Shown piece after piece: positions 13,652 through 24,091 of a stretch of DNA of 64,000 nt (position 1 is the stretch's first letter; each line of letters begins with the position of its first letter). This DNA is from Vitis vinifera. Its lineage: Eukaryota > Streptophyta > Magnoliopsida > Vitales > Vitaceae. The notes beneath the pieces were generated by a model. It did no database searches. It was given only the letters and a program-made list of their open reading frames with translations, and was not told where the DNA came from. The stretch spans positions 635,001 through 699,000 of the forward strand of contig NC_081817.1 in NCBI RefSeq assembly GCF_030704535.1, read 5' to 3'. Position numbers and translations under genes: made by a program.

Positions 13652-13808
13652 GTGATGTTTGTTTTTTTTTACTTAATTTTACATAGAATCTTAATGTTTA
13701 ATAGTGTTAAATATTAGGTTATTTGTTTTTATAGTATTTTATTTCTATTAAGTATTGAAAAGTAAAAAAAAAAAAAAAACAATATATTATTTTTTCTATT
13801 TAGAAAAA
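13652..13808. mobile_element. MITE fragment, same family as the one at 40115
   Basis: Starts GGTGATGTTTGTTTTT after TTA and matches the element at 40115-40340 over about 150 bases (CTTAATTTTA, TTAAATATT, TATTTCTATTAAGTATT). The right end with the inverted terminus is missing, so this copy is truncated. Confidence 0.6.
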
Positions 13809-15675
13809 ACTAATCTTAAAGCTCTTATTAGAAGAAATGGAAGGTTGTTGGACTTAATTATCTTGTTCCCAAATGGATGAATTATGATATTTTTGTCACT
13901 AATTAATTAGGAGACTCTAACCTAAGTGAGGGTATTTTGGCTATTAATTAACAAAATTAATTAGGAGAAGAAATCATTTCATGGCTTGAATTATATTTTC
14001 AGAGACAAAAATAATAATGAACAAAGAGATTAAAAGAACACAAAGGAATGATGAGTGAAAGAAAGATTAATAAAAAAGTAGAGAAAATATACTCAGTACT
14101 AAAATCAACAACAATGACTATTATTACATAAGCAAAAACATTCCATATAAAAATTACTCATGATCAAATTTGAGATTATTTAGTTAGGGTTTACAAATTT
14201 GAGATTATTTAGCGGGTAAACCCTAACTCCTAGGAGCTCATATCACTAGATTTTTCGTAGTAGGTGCATGACCTTTATTAAATTGTTCTAGGGTTGAACT
14301 TTGCTTCCTTGCAAAATTAGACCTAGAGCTGATCGAAGCTGAATTAATATGGGCATCTTTGCCAGCTGATACCATGCCCTTAAACAGCTTCTCTATGTAT
14401 GTTGAGGTCTTGATAGGAAATTATAATTTCATCTTAATTTTAGAGAAGTGTTAATCTTAACACCATAAATCACCAACAACCTCAATATTCAATCATAAAA
14501 TTATTAAAGCCTATATAATCCCATCTAGTTTAAGCTACTTTAATCTAATTCTAACCCTATCCCAAATGTGGAATATGTTAAATGGGAGATCTGAATATTT
14601 TGAACTTCAACTAAAGAACATACCAGTCCACCAAGTTAACTACAACCTTAGTGAATCAATGAATTATAGCCTATATTTGGATGAGCTTTTAAGGACTAGT
14701 CCCAATTCATTCAAATTATAGCTTTATTTAGTTGTATATAATAATAGAGATAGGAAATTTATTCAATGAATTAAAGGGAAAAAGCATTTTGGTGAATTAA
14801 AGAGAAGAGTCACCATTATGCAAAAAGAAAAAATAACTCAAAATTATTCAATGAAACTTCTATATATTGTCTTCAATAGAATATAACTTTGGGAAGCATC
14901 ACATGCTTGAGTAGTTTCACTAAGTTTTTAGCTTTGTATTACCTTCTCAATTGATCAATACGTGTGATTGTTATGACAATTTTTATTACTTCTTGAAAGA
15001 TCGAACACTTCAAAGATCTTAGAGTTATGGTTATAAAATAAATGAGAGATGAAAAGATAAAAGGGGAGAAATGAAGCCCTCATGTTTGTTTTATCATTGC
15101 AAATTTCTTTCACATTTGAAGAACAATTAATGGATTTTTATTTTATTATGCATGGGATTTTATTAAGAAAAAATGATTTAGACTATTTGGTAATCACCTA
15201 GAATGAAGACAAGGTTATTTAATGTTAAACATCATAAGTATCATATACATATAAGATCTGGACTAAATATATTTCACATAACCATAATCCATTCCATCAA
15301 AAGCTTATATTATTTGTTACAAAATACATACCCGACTCTTCTAATTTTAAGCTTCGACATATATTACATAGTAGATTCATTTTAGAACCCCAAACGTACA
15401 TGTAACAAGAAGGAAACTCGCATGATGCCTCTGAAAGCACCACACCCCCAAAATTTTTCCTTGCATGAGACCTCCAGATGTACCATACCTTCAAAATTTG
15501 ATATCCTAGGGTTTGAATTTCAATAATCAATATTGATGTTCAAATCACTTATATCTGGTAGAGAAAATGGATGTATACTACTCATCCATCATAGTACATA
15601 CTATATATTAGGTTATATACTTAACTAACTAGTTCCATGATTCCATATAGGATGAAGGTGAAGTTGAAGGCGTCT

Positions 15676-16389
15676 CTAGTGGCGGCTGTTGTCAGTGCTG
15701 CTCTCAGCTTCTCTCTCCATGCGCCAGTTGCGAACTCGGCGCTGAAGCTGAGTTACGGCGAGCAAGAACTTCACATTCTGAGAAGGGTTGAGTATGCCCA
15801 TGATCTTAAGAGCAGTTTTGCATCTCAGATAATCAGCACACTCCACCAGAATCTCCGCTGCTAACTTCATCATCTCAATTCGCTCATCCACCGTATCTCT
15901 TTCTCCATTCACCCGCTCTCTCGCCATTGTTGCCATCTCCACCAGCGATATAGCTGTCGGCCTCGTCCGCACCCTCGACAGCTCCGCAGTCAGCTTCCTC
16001 TCATCCTCCGCCGTTTCCGCCCTCAGCTGCTCCATCCTTTGCTTCTGCTCCTCTGTCAGGTTCGTTACATAATTCGTCACCAGCCGAAACGCGAACCCTG
16101 GCTTGAACCCACCAATCCAAAGTAGGCTTCGCTCGAAGGGAGTAAGCCATGGTGGTCCCAACAAGATCAGCACGTCCTCTCGCACCACTCTTTGCTTGGC
16201 TTTGTAGTACTCAGCGTAGTGCGCCACCGCTCTCCCTATCAGCTCTTGCAGCCCCGCCTCCTCGTCGCAGTCGCGCTCAGTTGCTTGGAGGAGTAGCTGG
16301 CGGAGTTCCTCTTGCCTGACCAGCCATCCTCGAAAGAACCTCTCAAATGGCCCAGGGTTTGGGTTTGGGTTGTTGTTTGCTAGAGGCAT
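15676..16389 (-). CDS. DOG1-like protein, unit 1
   Basis: Intronless, 237 residues. The DOG1 (delay-of-germination) domain fills the protein: FERFFRGWLVRQEELRQLLL near residues 14-33, HYAEYYKAKQRVVREDVLIL near 56-75, then PPWLTPFERSLLWIGGFKPG, and a C-terminal ADYLRCKTALKIMGIL...PSQNVKFLLAV. There is no bZIP region, so it is a DOG1-like protein and not a TGA factor. Related proteins act in seed dormancy and ABA signalling, and some bind heme or PP2C phosphatases; the function here is not known. It is the first of four same-strand units spaced 2-4 kb apart, and its start MPLANNNPNP is shared by them. A TATA-like box lies about 45 bases upstream of the ATG. Confidence 0.9.
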   Translation of the reverse strand: MPLANNNPNPNPGPFERFFRGWLVRQEELRQLLLQATERDCDEEAGLQELIGRAVAHYAEYYKAKQRVVREDVLILLGPPWLTPFERSLLWIGGFKPGFAFRLVTNYVTNLTEEQKQRMEQLRAETAEDERKLTAELSRVRTRPTAISLVEMATMARERVNGERDTVDERIEMMKLAAEILVECADYLRCKTALKIMGILNPSQNVKFLLAVTQLQRRVRNWRMEREAESSTDNSRH

Positions 16390-16432
16390 ATTGAGTTACA
16401 AATGATGAAGAGAATGTGAGTATTGATGCTTA

Positions 16433-16441
16433 ATTTATATA
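16433..16441 (-). promoter_or_regulatory. TATA-like box of DOG1-like unit 1
   Basis: Reads TATATAAAT on the minus strand, preceded by TTTCCC, about 45 bases before the ATG. It aligns with TATATATATA in unit 3 and TATATAAA in unit 4. Confidence 0.6.
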
Positions 16442-16610
16442 GGGAAATGCAATGCGGGGAATTCTGAAAGTTTCCGTCATCGAACTCAGGCGCATATAGA
16501 ATAGAAGATAAAAAACTGAAATGATTTGTTGTGATGAAGCGGTGTAGCCTAGTGAAGACGAGAGCATTTAGTTTGCTTCTGCGGGGTGTCATGGCGGCGT
16601 GGAAGGTAAA

Positions 16611-16870
16611 GACAGAGATTATTGTGGGAGAATGTGAAGGATGGTCGGGGGGTGAATGTGGTCATCTCTAACACCAGAGGTGGGTCTTTTTTGTGGACAC
16701 CAAGGGTGAAGATCCATGTACCTTGTGTGGAAGATCCAAGGTGGCTGCACCCTGCTCTGACAAGTGTTTTTGCTCTGCTTTATCACAACTTGGAAGAGTC
16801 CAGAATTTGATCACAAATTCAAGGATTCAATATTTCAGATTCAGAATGACCCAGCCCAATGCGCTATTCC
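16611..16870 (-). repeat. Distal upstream module of DOG1-like unit 1
   Basis: A GC-moderate block (plus-strand landmarks GGGAGAATGTGAAGGATGG, AAGGTGGCTGCACCC, CACAACTTGGAAGAGTCCAG) present once upstream of each DOG1-like unit. Here it sits about 220-480 bases before the ATG. Confidence 0.75.
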
Positions 16871-17259
16871 TGGTGAATTGCATCCAAAGGTCATTTTCGG
16901 CACACGGAATAAAGAGTGAGAACCCATGTCTCATTCTTTTTTTCACTCACTTTTATATTTAGATGGATAGGAAGATGTTTAAGTTGTGATAATGATAATT
17001 ACATAACAAAAGTTGTTTAAGATTTCATATGAGATGAATACGAAGTACATATTTGCATCCAAAACTTTTATATTGGATTGTAAAGTTTGAATTAATGTTA
17101 TTGTACTTCACTCATAAGCCTCCTAGTTTCCTTGTAGAAACACAAAATCTCTAAATTTTGTGTGAATAGATCAAGACCAAGAAAATGGGCATGTTTAACC
17201 AATGATGATAACAAGTTGTTCAACACTTCACTCCATAGGAGGGTTTCTACCTATTGTAA

Positions 17260-17584
17260 GGCTATGTTTGGTTCTCGGAAAGTACAAAGGAAAGAAAAAA
17301 AATGCTAAGGAAAATGATTTTCTCATGTTTGGTTGTCCTATGAAAAATATAAAAAAAATCAAATATAATTAAAACTAATTAAAAATTTATGTATTTTTAA
17401 ATTATTTAATATTTATATTGATGAGTTAAAATAAATAAAATGAGTTTGAAGTAACAAAAAAAATAATTTATCAACTTTTAATCTATTTTTTTATTTTCCT
17501 TCATTTTTTATTTCCTTCTACTTTTCCTTTGTATTTTCTTTCCCTCGCATTTTCCCTCAAATTTTCCTGGAACCAAACATAGCC
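17260..17584. mobile_element. PIF/Harbinger-type (Tourist-like) MITE
   Basis: Bounded by TAA on each side (17257-17259 and 17585-17587). The ends are inverted: GGCTATGTTTGGTTC at the left and its complement GAACCAAACATAGCC, with one extra base, at the right. At 325 bases with no coding capacity it fits a Tourist-like MITE. It interrupts a copy of the 11-13 kb repeat family. Confidence 0.8.
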
Positions 17585-20257
17585 TAAGTCTCTTAACTTC
17601 TTCATTTTATCATAAGCCTTCTAATTTTTCTACAAAAGCACAAAATCCCTAAATTTTATTATAACAAATTAAGAACAAGAAAATGAGCATGTTTAGTCAT
17701 CATCGATAATAACAGGTCATTCAACATCTTCACTCCATTGTAAACAAGCTTTCCTTGGTAAGCTCTCTTAGCATTTTTGTGCAGATCCCCATGAAAAGCA
17801 TTTTCTCTTAGCTCTTCTAAGTATTATAATTACTCTTTCACTCTTGTTGTGCTTGCATGTCTAAATAGGAAACACTGAAATTTCAATTTAATCTTAGGAA
17901 ACCATCAAACCTAATACCATCTATTCAAACTACCTCAATCTAATTCTAAAGGTAACTTAAATGGGGATTTTAAGTTGGAAATTAAAATGAGTTTAACTTC
18001 GAATATTAAGAAATTTTCAAGAATTTGTTTATTTCTATATATCTATTAAAAAATAAAAATATAAAAATAAATGAAAAAATTTAGGACCTACAATATCATT
18101 AGCTTTGAAATTTTCTATAGACCACTTCTTTGAAATTTAATTGATAAATCAAATTATCTTTTATTTCTTCCTTTTCTGAACCTTCAACATACGATACATA
18201 ATAAATTCTTTTAATATAAATCGAGGGTATTTTGGCCATTTAAGAAAATATAAACTATGTTAAAAGGAAACCTAATCAAGAAGGAAGTGGGAGATAAGAA
18301 ATATGATCCATTCAAATTTGGATTTTACTTCCGTCAAATTATGATTTATTTAATTTTACCTAATTTTAAAATAAAAAAATCTACAATAAAGAAACCACCA
18401 ATTTTCTGAACTATAAGCTCTAATAATACTTAGCATGAACTTTTGATAATCCTTTAAATTATTTAACATAGGTTGTTAATAAGCTTGTGATTTTAAATTC
18501 GATAATTAAGATTATAACTTTTTTTTTTTTTAAAAAAAAGAATTGTTCGAGTAAATTAGAGTTTCTCAAGGAAAATTAAAAATTTAAGGATTCAAGAAGG
18601 GAAAATTCTATCATCTTTAGATAAAATTTTTATAGAGATAAGAATAGTACAGAGAGATTAAATAAATTAAATAGAAATCATGAATGTAGAACAATAAATT
18701 ATTTAGTTCAAAAAGTTACTTGTAATATAGAGTCTAGTATTTGAAGGTCAAATTTTCCTAAAAATATTATAAATTTTAGTTTTAAAGATTATTGTAACTT
18801 ATCTTTCATTAGAATGTATAGATATTTACTTTGTAGTTTTTTTTTCTGAAAATAAATAAAAATAAAAATAAAAACTTTATAAACTTTATCATATAAAGAA
18901 ACTAGGTTCTTTGTGTTGATGGATTAGTGTTTTCTTGTTATGTGTTAGATCTTGATAAAAGACATAAAAACTTTGACTTGATTTAGACAAGTATATAGTC
19001 ATAATCTCATCCATTTTCTACTATCTTAATGCTTAATCATATAACAATCAAAGCCTAGTTCCATTAGTTTCAAATTACCATCATCTAAGTGTGACTCTAT
19101 TTCTAATGGGGGTGTTAAGTTGGAGATGGAAAAGATTTAAACTTTGTACAAAAGATTCTAAGTCCACTAATTTGAATGGACTTTTGGACCCAGGGCATTC
19201 AAATCATAATTTTATTTAGTTTTATATAACACATTAACAGTATACAGAGACAAGAATGAATTTAGCAAAAAAAAAAAAAAAAATTCATTGTATAATAGAA
19301 AAAAATTATCATAGAAGATATAAATTCATTATATAATTTAAAAAGTATAAGAGAAGTTTGTGAATAAAAAAATTGATAAATCTAAAAGTTTGAGAAGTTA
19401 TAAATCATAGTTTTTGCTTATGTAATAATCATCTTTATTTCTATATTTGGATTGATATTTAGTGAGACTCAATTCATTCAAACTAAAATTTTATTTAGTT
19501 TCATATGATAATAGGGATAAAATAAATAAATAAATAAACAAATACAAATTCATTAAATGCTCAAAAAAAATTATAGGCAATTTTTGAATAACAATTTTTG
19601 GCTTTGTTATTATAGTCATTATATTGATAATTTCAATCTTGCAATTACAATGTAGCCTTGTAATCTCAATCTCATAATTAGTCTATGTAGTATCTATTTA
19701 ATTTCGAGTCTTATAATCATAGTTTCTATAGTATTTTTGTAATTAAATTATGTTGCCTTATCGTATTATCTTTGTATGCTTGTAGCTCTAAAATCTAAAC
19801 TAAAGAACTAATGTTCTAAAAATTTAAAGTGTATTTGACAATGATTTTAAAAAGCGTTTTTAATTTTTTTAATACCTAAAAAATTAAAATTTTTAAGTGT
19901 TAGAAAGATTAGAAACTCTCCTTATAATCGTTACAATAGAGAAGTAAAAAGGGCAAAGATGCTCCATGCTGAAAATTTCAAAGTTATGTAGTGTTATACA
20001 TCTTACATGATAGGTGAACGATCAAATAAGAACCTCACTTTCTTAGAACACTAAACAAAAAAACTTCACTCTGTCAAAAGGATCTATCAATGATCATCAA
20101 AGAAGTAATAATTTAGGAGATCTAAACTAAATATATTTCACATAGCCATAATCCATCTAATAAGTACTATCAAAAGCTTATATTATTTGTCACTGCAAAA
20201 AACATATCTGACTCTTCTAGTTTCAAACTTGGACTTATGTTACATACTAGATTCATT

Positions 20258-20566
20258 TTAGAACCCCAACCCACCAATCCAGAGGAGGCTTCGCTCGAAG
20301 GGAGTGAGCCATGGCGGTCCGAACAAGATCAGCACGTCCTCTCGCACCACTCTCTGCTTGGCTTCGTAGTACTCCGCGTAGTGCGCCAGCACTCTCCCTA
20401 TCAGCTCTTGCAGCCTCGCTTCATCGCCTTCTCTTGCCTGGTTGCAGTGGAACTCATTTGCTTGGTGGAGTAGCCGGCGGACTTCCTCTTGCCTGACCAG
20501 CCATCCTCGAAAGAACCTCTCAAATGGCTCAGGGTTTGGGTTAGGGTTGTTGTTCGCTAGAGGCAT
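20258..20566 (-). pseudogene. DOG1-like unit 2, truncated by internal deletion
   Basis: Keeps the start MPLANNNPNP and the N-terminal part of the domain (FFRGWLVRQEE, HYAEYYEAKQRVVRED, then PPWLTPFERSLLWIGG) and ends after 102 codons with GLGF and a stop. The codons after WIGG come from 3'-flank DNA, because the sequence jumps from the coding region straight into the segment that in unit 1 lies downstream of the stop (TAGATTCATTTTAGAACCCC, 15374-15393 in unit 1). About 135 C-terminal residues of the domain are gone. Its TATA-like box is also altered. Probably non-functional, although a short peptide could still be made. Confidence 0.88.
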
Positions 20567-20610
20567 GTTGAGTTACAAATGATGAAGAGAATGTGAGTAT
20601 TGATGCTTAA

Positions 20611-20618
20611 TTTATGTA
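20611..20618 (-). promoter_or_regulatory. Degenerate TATA position of DOG1-like unit 2
   Basis: Minus strand reads TACATAAA where unit 1 has TATATAAA, within otherwise near-identical upstream sequence. A single T-to-C change would weaken the box. Confidence 0.5.
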
Positions 20619-20779
20619 GGGAAGTGAAATGTGGGGAATTCTCAAAGTTTCCGTCATCGAACTCAGGTGTATAGAGAAGATAAAAAGCTGAAATGATTTG
20701 GAGTGATGAAGCGGTGTAGCCAAGCCACAACGAGAGCAATTAGTTTGCTTGTGCGGGGTGTCATAGCGGCGTGGAAGGT

Positions 20780-21010
20780 AAAGACAGAGATTATTGTGGG
20801 AGAATGCGAAGGATGGTAAGGGGGTGGATGTGGTCATCTCTAACACCAGAGGTGGTCTTTTTTGTGGCCACCAAGGGTGGAGATCCATCTGCCCTGTATG
20901 CAAAACCCAAGGTGGCTGCACCTTTCTGTGACGAGTGTTTTTTCTCTGGTGTATTACAACTTGGAAAAGTATAGAATTGGATCACAAATTCAAGATTCAT
21001 CAGAGCCCAT
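20780..21010 (-). repeat. Distal upstream module of DOG1-like unit 2
   Basis: Close copy of the 16611-16870 block (AAGGTGGCTGCACC, ACAACTTGGAAAAGT), at the same distance from the ATG as in unit 1. Confidence 0.75.
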
Positions 21011-22025
21011 GATGATTCAAATGTTTGAAATTTTTTCCAAATTTCTGTTCGGCAATCTTGTTTCAGTGTTAAGTCAACTTGATTAAGACTAGATCAGACA
21101 GTATTTAAGAGGCTTAATCAGAGGTGTGCATCATTTGATTTAATCAGTCTTCCTTCGGTAAGAACTGAAATAATTGAATTTAAAGAAGAAACCAATGGAT
21201 TTGATTCGACTTTTGTGGAAGTTCGAAGTTAAAAGTTTCAATGTGTGAAAAAAGGGGGAAAAAAAAATAAAAGTAAAAGAGAACTTAGGTTTTATTAATT
21301 TAATTTTTTTATTTGTCATTTAATATGTTTTTATAATGATTTTAAAAAGTGTTTTTAATATTATCTAACACTTGAAATTTTTTATTTTAGAATCACTATC
21401 TACTTTTAATATTTTAATAATAATCTATTTTATTTTCACCAAAGCCAAAAATCAAGTTTTTTCAATTGCAAATTAAGTCTTGATATTAATTTTTTAACCA
21501 TAAAAATGCTCAATTAATTCTTAAAAAAATATAAAAATGAATTATAAGATGAAAAACAAAGATGTAAAAATACTCTATACACAACAAATTTAAATCCTTT
21601 TATTAAACCAGATTAAGGCTATTTTGATCATCAAATTTAGATTATCTTTCTATCTAATTATAATTTATTTAGTTCTATCTAATTTTAAAATTTTAAAAAT
21701 CTTCAATTAAAAAAATTGTCAGCTATAAGCTTGTGAATTTAAATTAGAAAACTTGAGATTACAATTCTTTTAAAAAAACAATTTTGATTTTGTTAAAAAT
21801 GGAAAAAGGGTTCAATGGAAAGATGCAGGGCAAGGATCCTTTGATGAATTAAAAGAGAGGAGTCATGATCATGGAAAAAGAAGAAACAGTTGAAAATCAT
21901 TCAGTAAATTAAACTTCCTGATGGGTTATCTTTTGCCTTGTGCTAACTAATTCTATACTATGATAGGTATATATAGTGACAAAGTTACACGGTACCAAAG
22001 GATGAAGATGAAATTGAAGGCCTCT

Positions 22026-22748
22026 CTAGTGGGGGCTGTTGTCATTGCGGCTCTCGGCTTCTCTCTGCAAGCCCCAGTTGCGAACTCGGAGCTGAAGCCC
22101 AGTTATGGCCAGCAAGAACTTCACATTCTGAGATGGGTTGAGTATCTCCATGATTTTAAGAGCAGTTTTGTATCTCAGACAATCAGCACACTCCACCAGC
22201 ATCTCCATTGCTAACTTCACCATATCAATTTTCTCCTTCACCGCATCCCTTTCCCCATCCGCCCACTCTCTCCCCCTTGCCGCCATCTCCACCAGCGATA
22301 TCATTGTCGGACTCCTCTTCACCTTCACTAGCTCCGCCGTCAGGTCTATCTCCTCCGCCGCCGTCTCCGTCTTCAGCTGCTCCATCATCCGCGTCTGCTC
22401 CCCGTTCAGGTCCTTTACATAGTTCATCACCAGCCGAAACGCGAACCCTGGCATGAACCCAGCAATCCAAAGTAGGCTTCGCTCGAAAGGAGTCAACCAT
22501 GGTGGTTCGAACAAGGTCATCACGTCCTCTCGCACCACTCTCTGCTTGGCTTTATAGTACTCCGCGTAGTGCGCCACCACCCTTCCTATCAGTTCTTGCA
22601 CCCTCGCCTCCTCGTCTTCTCTTGTCTCGTCGCAGTCGCGCTCATCTGCTTGCTGGAGTAGCAGGCGGACTTCCTCGTGCCTTACCAGCCATCCTCGGAA
22701 GAAGATCTCAAATGGCTCTGAGTTTGGGTTGTTGTTTGCTGGAGGCAT
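22026..22748 (-). CDS. DOG1-like protein, unit 3
   Basis: Intronless, 240 residues, start MPPANNNPNSEPFE. The complete DOG1 domain is present: FFRGWLVRHEEVRLLLQQAD, HYAEYYKAKQRVVREDVMTL, PPWLTPFERSLLWIAG, and the C-terminal ADCLRYKTALKIMEIL...PSQNVKFLLAI. Relative to unit 1 it has a few extra residues in the acidic EDEEARVQEL stretch near residue 45. The upstream region has a longer TATA run (TATATATATA) and the distal module is about 530 bases from the ATG instead of about 220. No frame damage is visible. Whether it is expressed, and any division of roles among units, cannot be read from sequence. Confidence 0.9.
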   Translation of the reverse strand: MPPANNNPNSEPFEIFFRGWLVRHEEVRLLLQQADERDCDETREDEEARVQELIGRVVAHYAEYYKAKQRVVREDVMTLFEPPWLTPFERSLLWIAGFMPGFAFRLVMNYVKDLNGEQTRMMEQLKTETAAEEIDLTAELVKVKRSPTMISLVEMAARGREWADGERDAVKEKIDMVKLAMEMLVECADCLRYKTALKIMEILNPSQNVKFLLAITGLQLRVRNWGLQREAESRNDNSPH

Positions 22749-22804
22749 GTTGAGTTACAATATAAAGAAGAGAAAGTGAATGCAAAAGCTGATATTATTG
22801 ATGC

Positions 22805-22814
22805 TATATATATA
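22805..22814 (-). promoter_or_regulatory. TATA-like box of DOG1-like unit 3
   Basis: TATATATATA, preceded on the minus strand by TTTCCC as in unit 1, about 60 bases before the ATG. Confidence 0.55.
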
Positions 22815-23276
22815 GGGAAATTAAACCAGGGAAAGGTTTGGTTTTTGAGTCAATTAAGAGTTTGATATATTTAAGAATACTTATCCCATAAGGATTATGA
22901 TATCATAATTGCATGTTAAGAGTTCTTGCATTATGAATTGGTTTTGTTGATGTTTAGAGTTCTGTTAATAAGTCCAGTTATTGTATATTAGGAGTCCTTG
23001 TCCGATAAGGATTATGAATTGCTTTTGTCGATGTTTGGAGTCCTATAAATAAGAGAGCATTTGATAATAATTTTATAAAGTGTTTCCGGTATTTTTAACA
23101 CTTAAAATTTTTTATCTTTCAAGTATTAAAAATCATAAAAACACTTCTTAAAATTACTATCAAACGCATTCTAAAAATCTAGTCGTTATATATTAGAAAC
23201 TTTATCCTATAAAGATTATGAATTGGTTTTATCTGGGCTCGGAGTTAGTCAGTTTCTCTCTAATCTCATAATTACA

Positions 23277-23460
23277 TGTACTGAGGTGCATGTACAAAGA
23301 AGGCCAAAGCCAAGGTGACTGTACCCCTTCTCACACTAGTGTTTCGGCATTGGGTTCTTAGAACTTGGAAGAATCCAGAACTGGATCAAGAATTTAAGAT
23401 TGATCCACGAGGATTTGTTTAGTTCAATTTTTGACAAAGGCCCAACCCAAATGCTAAATC
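23277..23460 (-). repeat. Distal upstream module of DOG1-like unit 3
   Basis: Shares AGCCAAGGTGACTGTACCCC, AACTTGGAAGAATCCAGAA and GACAAAGGCCCAACCCAA with the modules of units 1 and 4. More diverged than the unit 1 and 2 copies. Confidence 0.65.
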
Positions 23461-24091
23461 ACACTACTATTGAAGATCAAGTTCAAACTACCTAAATCTA
23501 AAATTCTAACTTTATCTTACAAGGGAATGTTAAGTTGAAAATACTTCTAATTTTTAACAACTTACAATACAGATTACATCATTCAAACATAAAATATTAA
23601 GGAAAATCCCATAATATATACATCTAAAAGCATCACGCGTCCAAAAGTTTTGCTCCGGGAAAATTGCATGATACCTCCAAAGGTATCAAACCTTCAAAAT
23701 TTGAACCTGCAATGTTTAAAAATCAAATCTTAATTAGTTAATTTCAATTATCGATATTGATTTAGTCTAAAATATTATAAGTGATTTTTCAAAATTTTAA
23801 AAATATTTTCTAAAATTTTTCAAACATTTTTTTTCAAAAACACTTTTTAAATTAGAAATGCATTTAATAATAATTTTAAAATTTTATTTTATTTTTTCTA
23901 CTACTTTAAAAAATAAAAATTTTGAAAGCACTTTCTAAAATCACTTCAAAACACAATCTAAAAGTACTTCCTAAATTGACTCTGAGATGGGCTCTAATTA
24001 TGCTAACATTATAATTTTTCTTCTTCCCAAGATTAATATTTTAGAGGGTTTTCCTGTAGTTTCATAATACCTGATGAAGTTGAAGGCATCT

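Larger units (their letters stand above)
9211..15675. other. AT-rich intergenic spacer with degenerate repeats
   Basis: No coding sequence could be supported. From about 10.7 to 13.1 kb several degenerate copies of one sequence recur, recognisable by phrases such as TTCACTAATTCTAGGTTA (11430, 11920), CCTAACTCYTGATGGTC (11456, 11953), CTCTTAACTTCTCC, and AAGAACAAGAAAATG (11727, 12492). The same family reappears at 17.1-17.9 kb. A GC-richer island at about 10120-10300 is unlike its surroundings and unidentified. The stretch 15257-15545 is the 3' flank of the first DOG1-like unit and is partly repeated at 20116-20269 and near 23630-23765. Confidence 0.55.
16390..20257. other. Spacer between DOG1-like units 1 and 2
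   Basis: The first 480 bases are the upstream region of unit 1, closely repeated upstream of unit 2. Beyond about 16.9 kb the DNA is AT-rich and repeat-derived: copies of the 11-13 kb family at 17.1-17.25 and 17.6-17.95 kb are split by a MITE. From 20116 the sequence matches the 3' flank of unit 1. No gene seen. Confidence 0.55.
20567..22025. other. Spacer between DOG1-like units 2 and 3
   Basis: 20567-21010 is the unit 2 upstream region, including its distal module. 21.1-21.95 kb is AT-rich with no recognisable gene, and resembles the low-complexity DNA found between the other units. Confidence 0.5.
22749..24091. other. Spacer between DOG1-like units 3 and 4
   Basis: 22840-23276 separates the TATA region of unit 3 from its distal module. 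It holds a short repeated phrase (CCKATAAGGATTATGAATTG near 22887, 23000 and 23201) and AT-rich MITE-like DNA. 23630-23765 resembles the 3' flank of unit 1 (TTGCATGATACCTCCAAA). No gene seen. Confidence 0.5.

Noticed and set aside
16380-16592. Minus-strand 70-codon frame upstream of DOG1-like unit 1, with a similar one at 20557-20739
   Set aside because: Both overlap the TATA region and the start codon of the downstream gene. Similarity between them is explained by the segmental duplication, and the N-terminal parts differ by frame.
22138-22500. Plus-strand and alternate-frame open frames over DOG1-like unit 3
   Set aside because: Antisense and shifted shadows of the DOG1 coding sequence.
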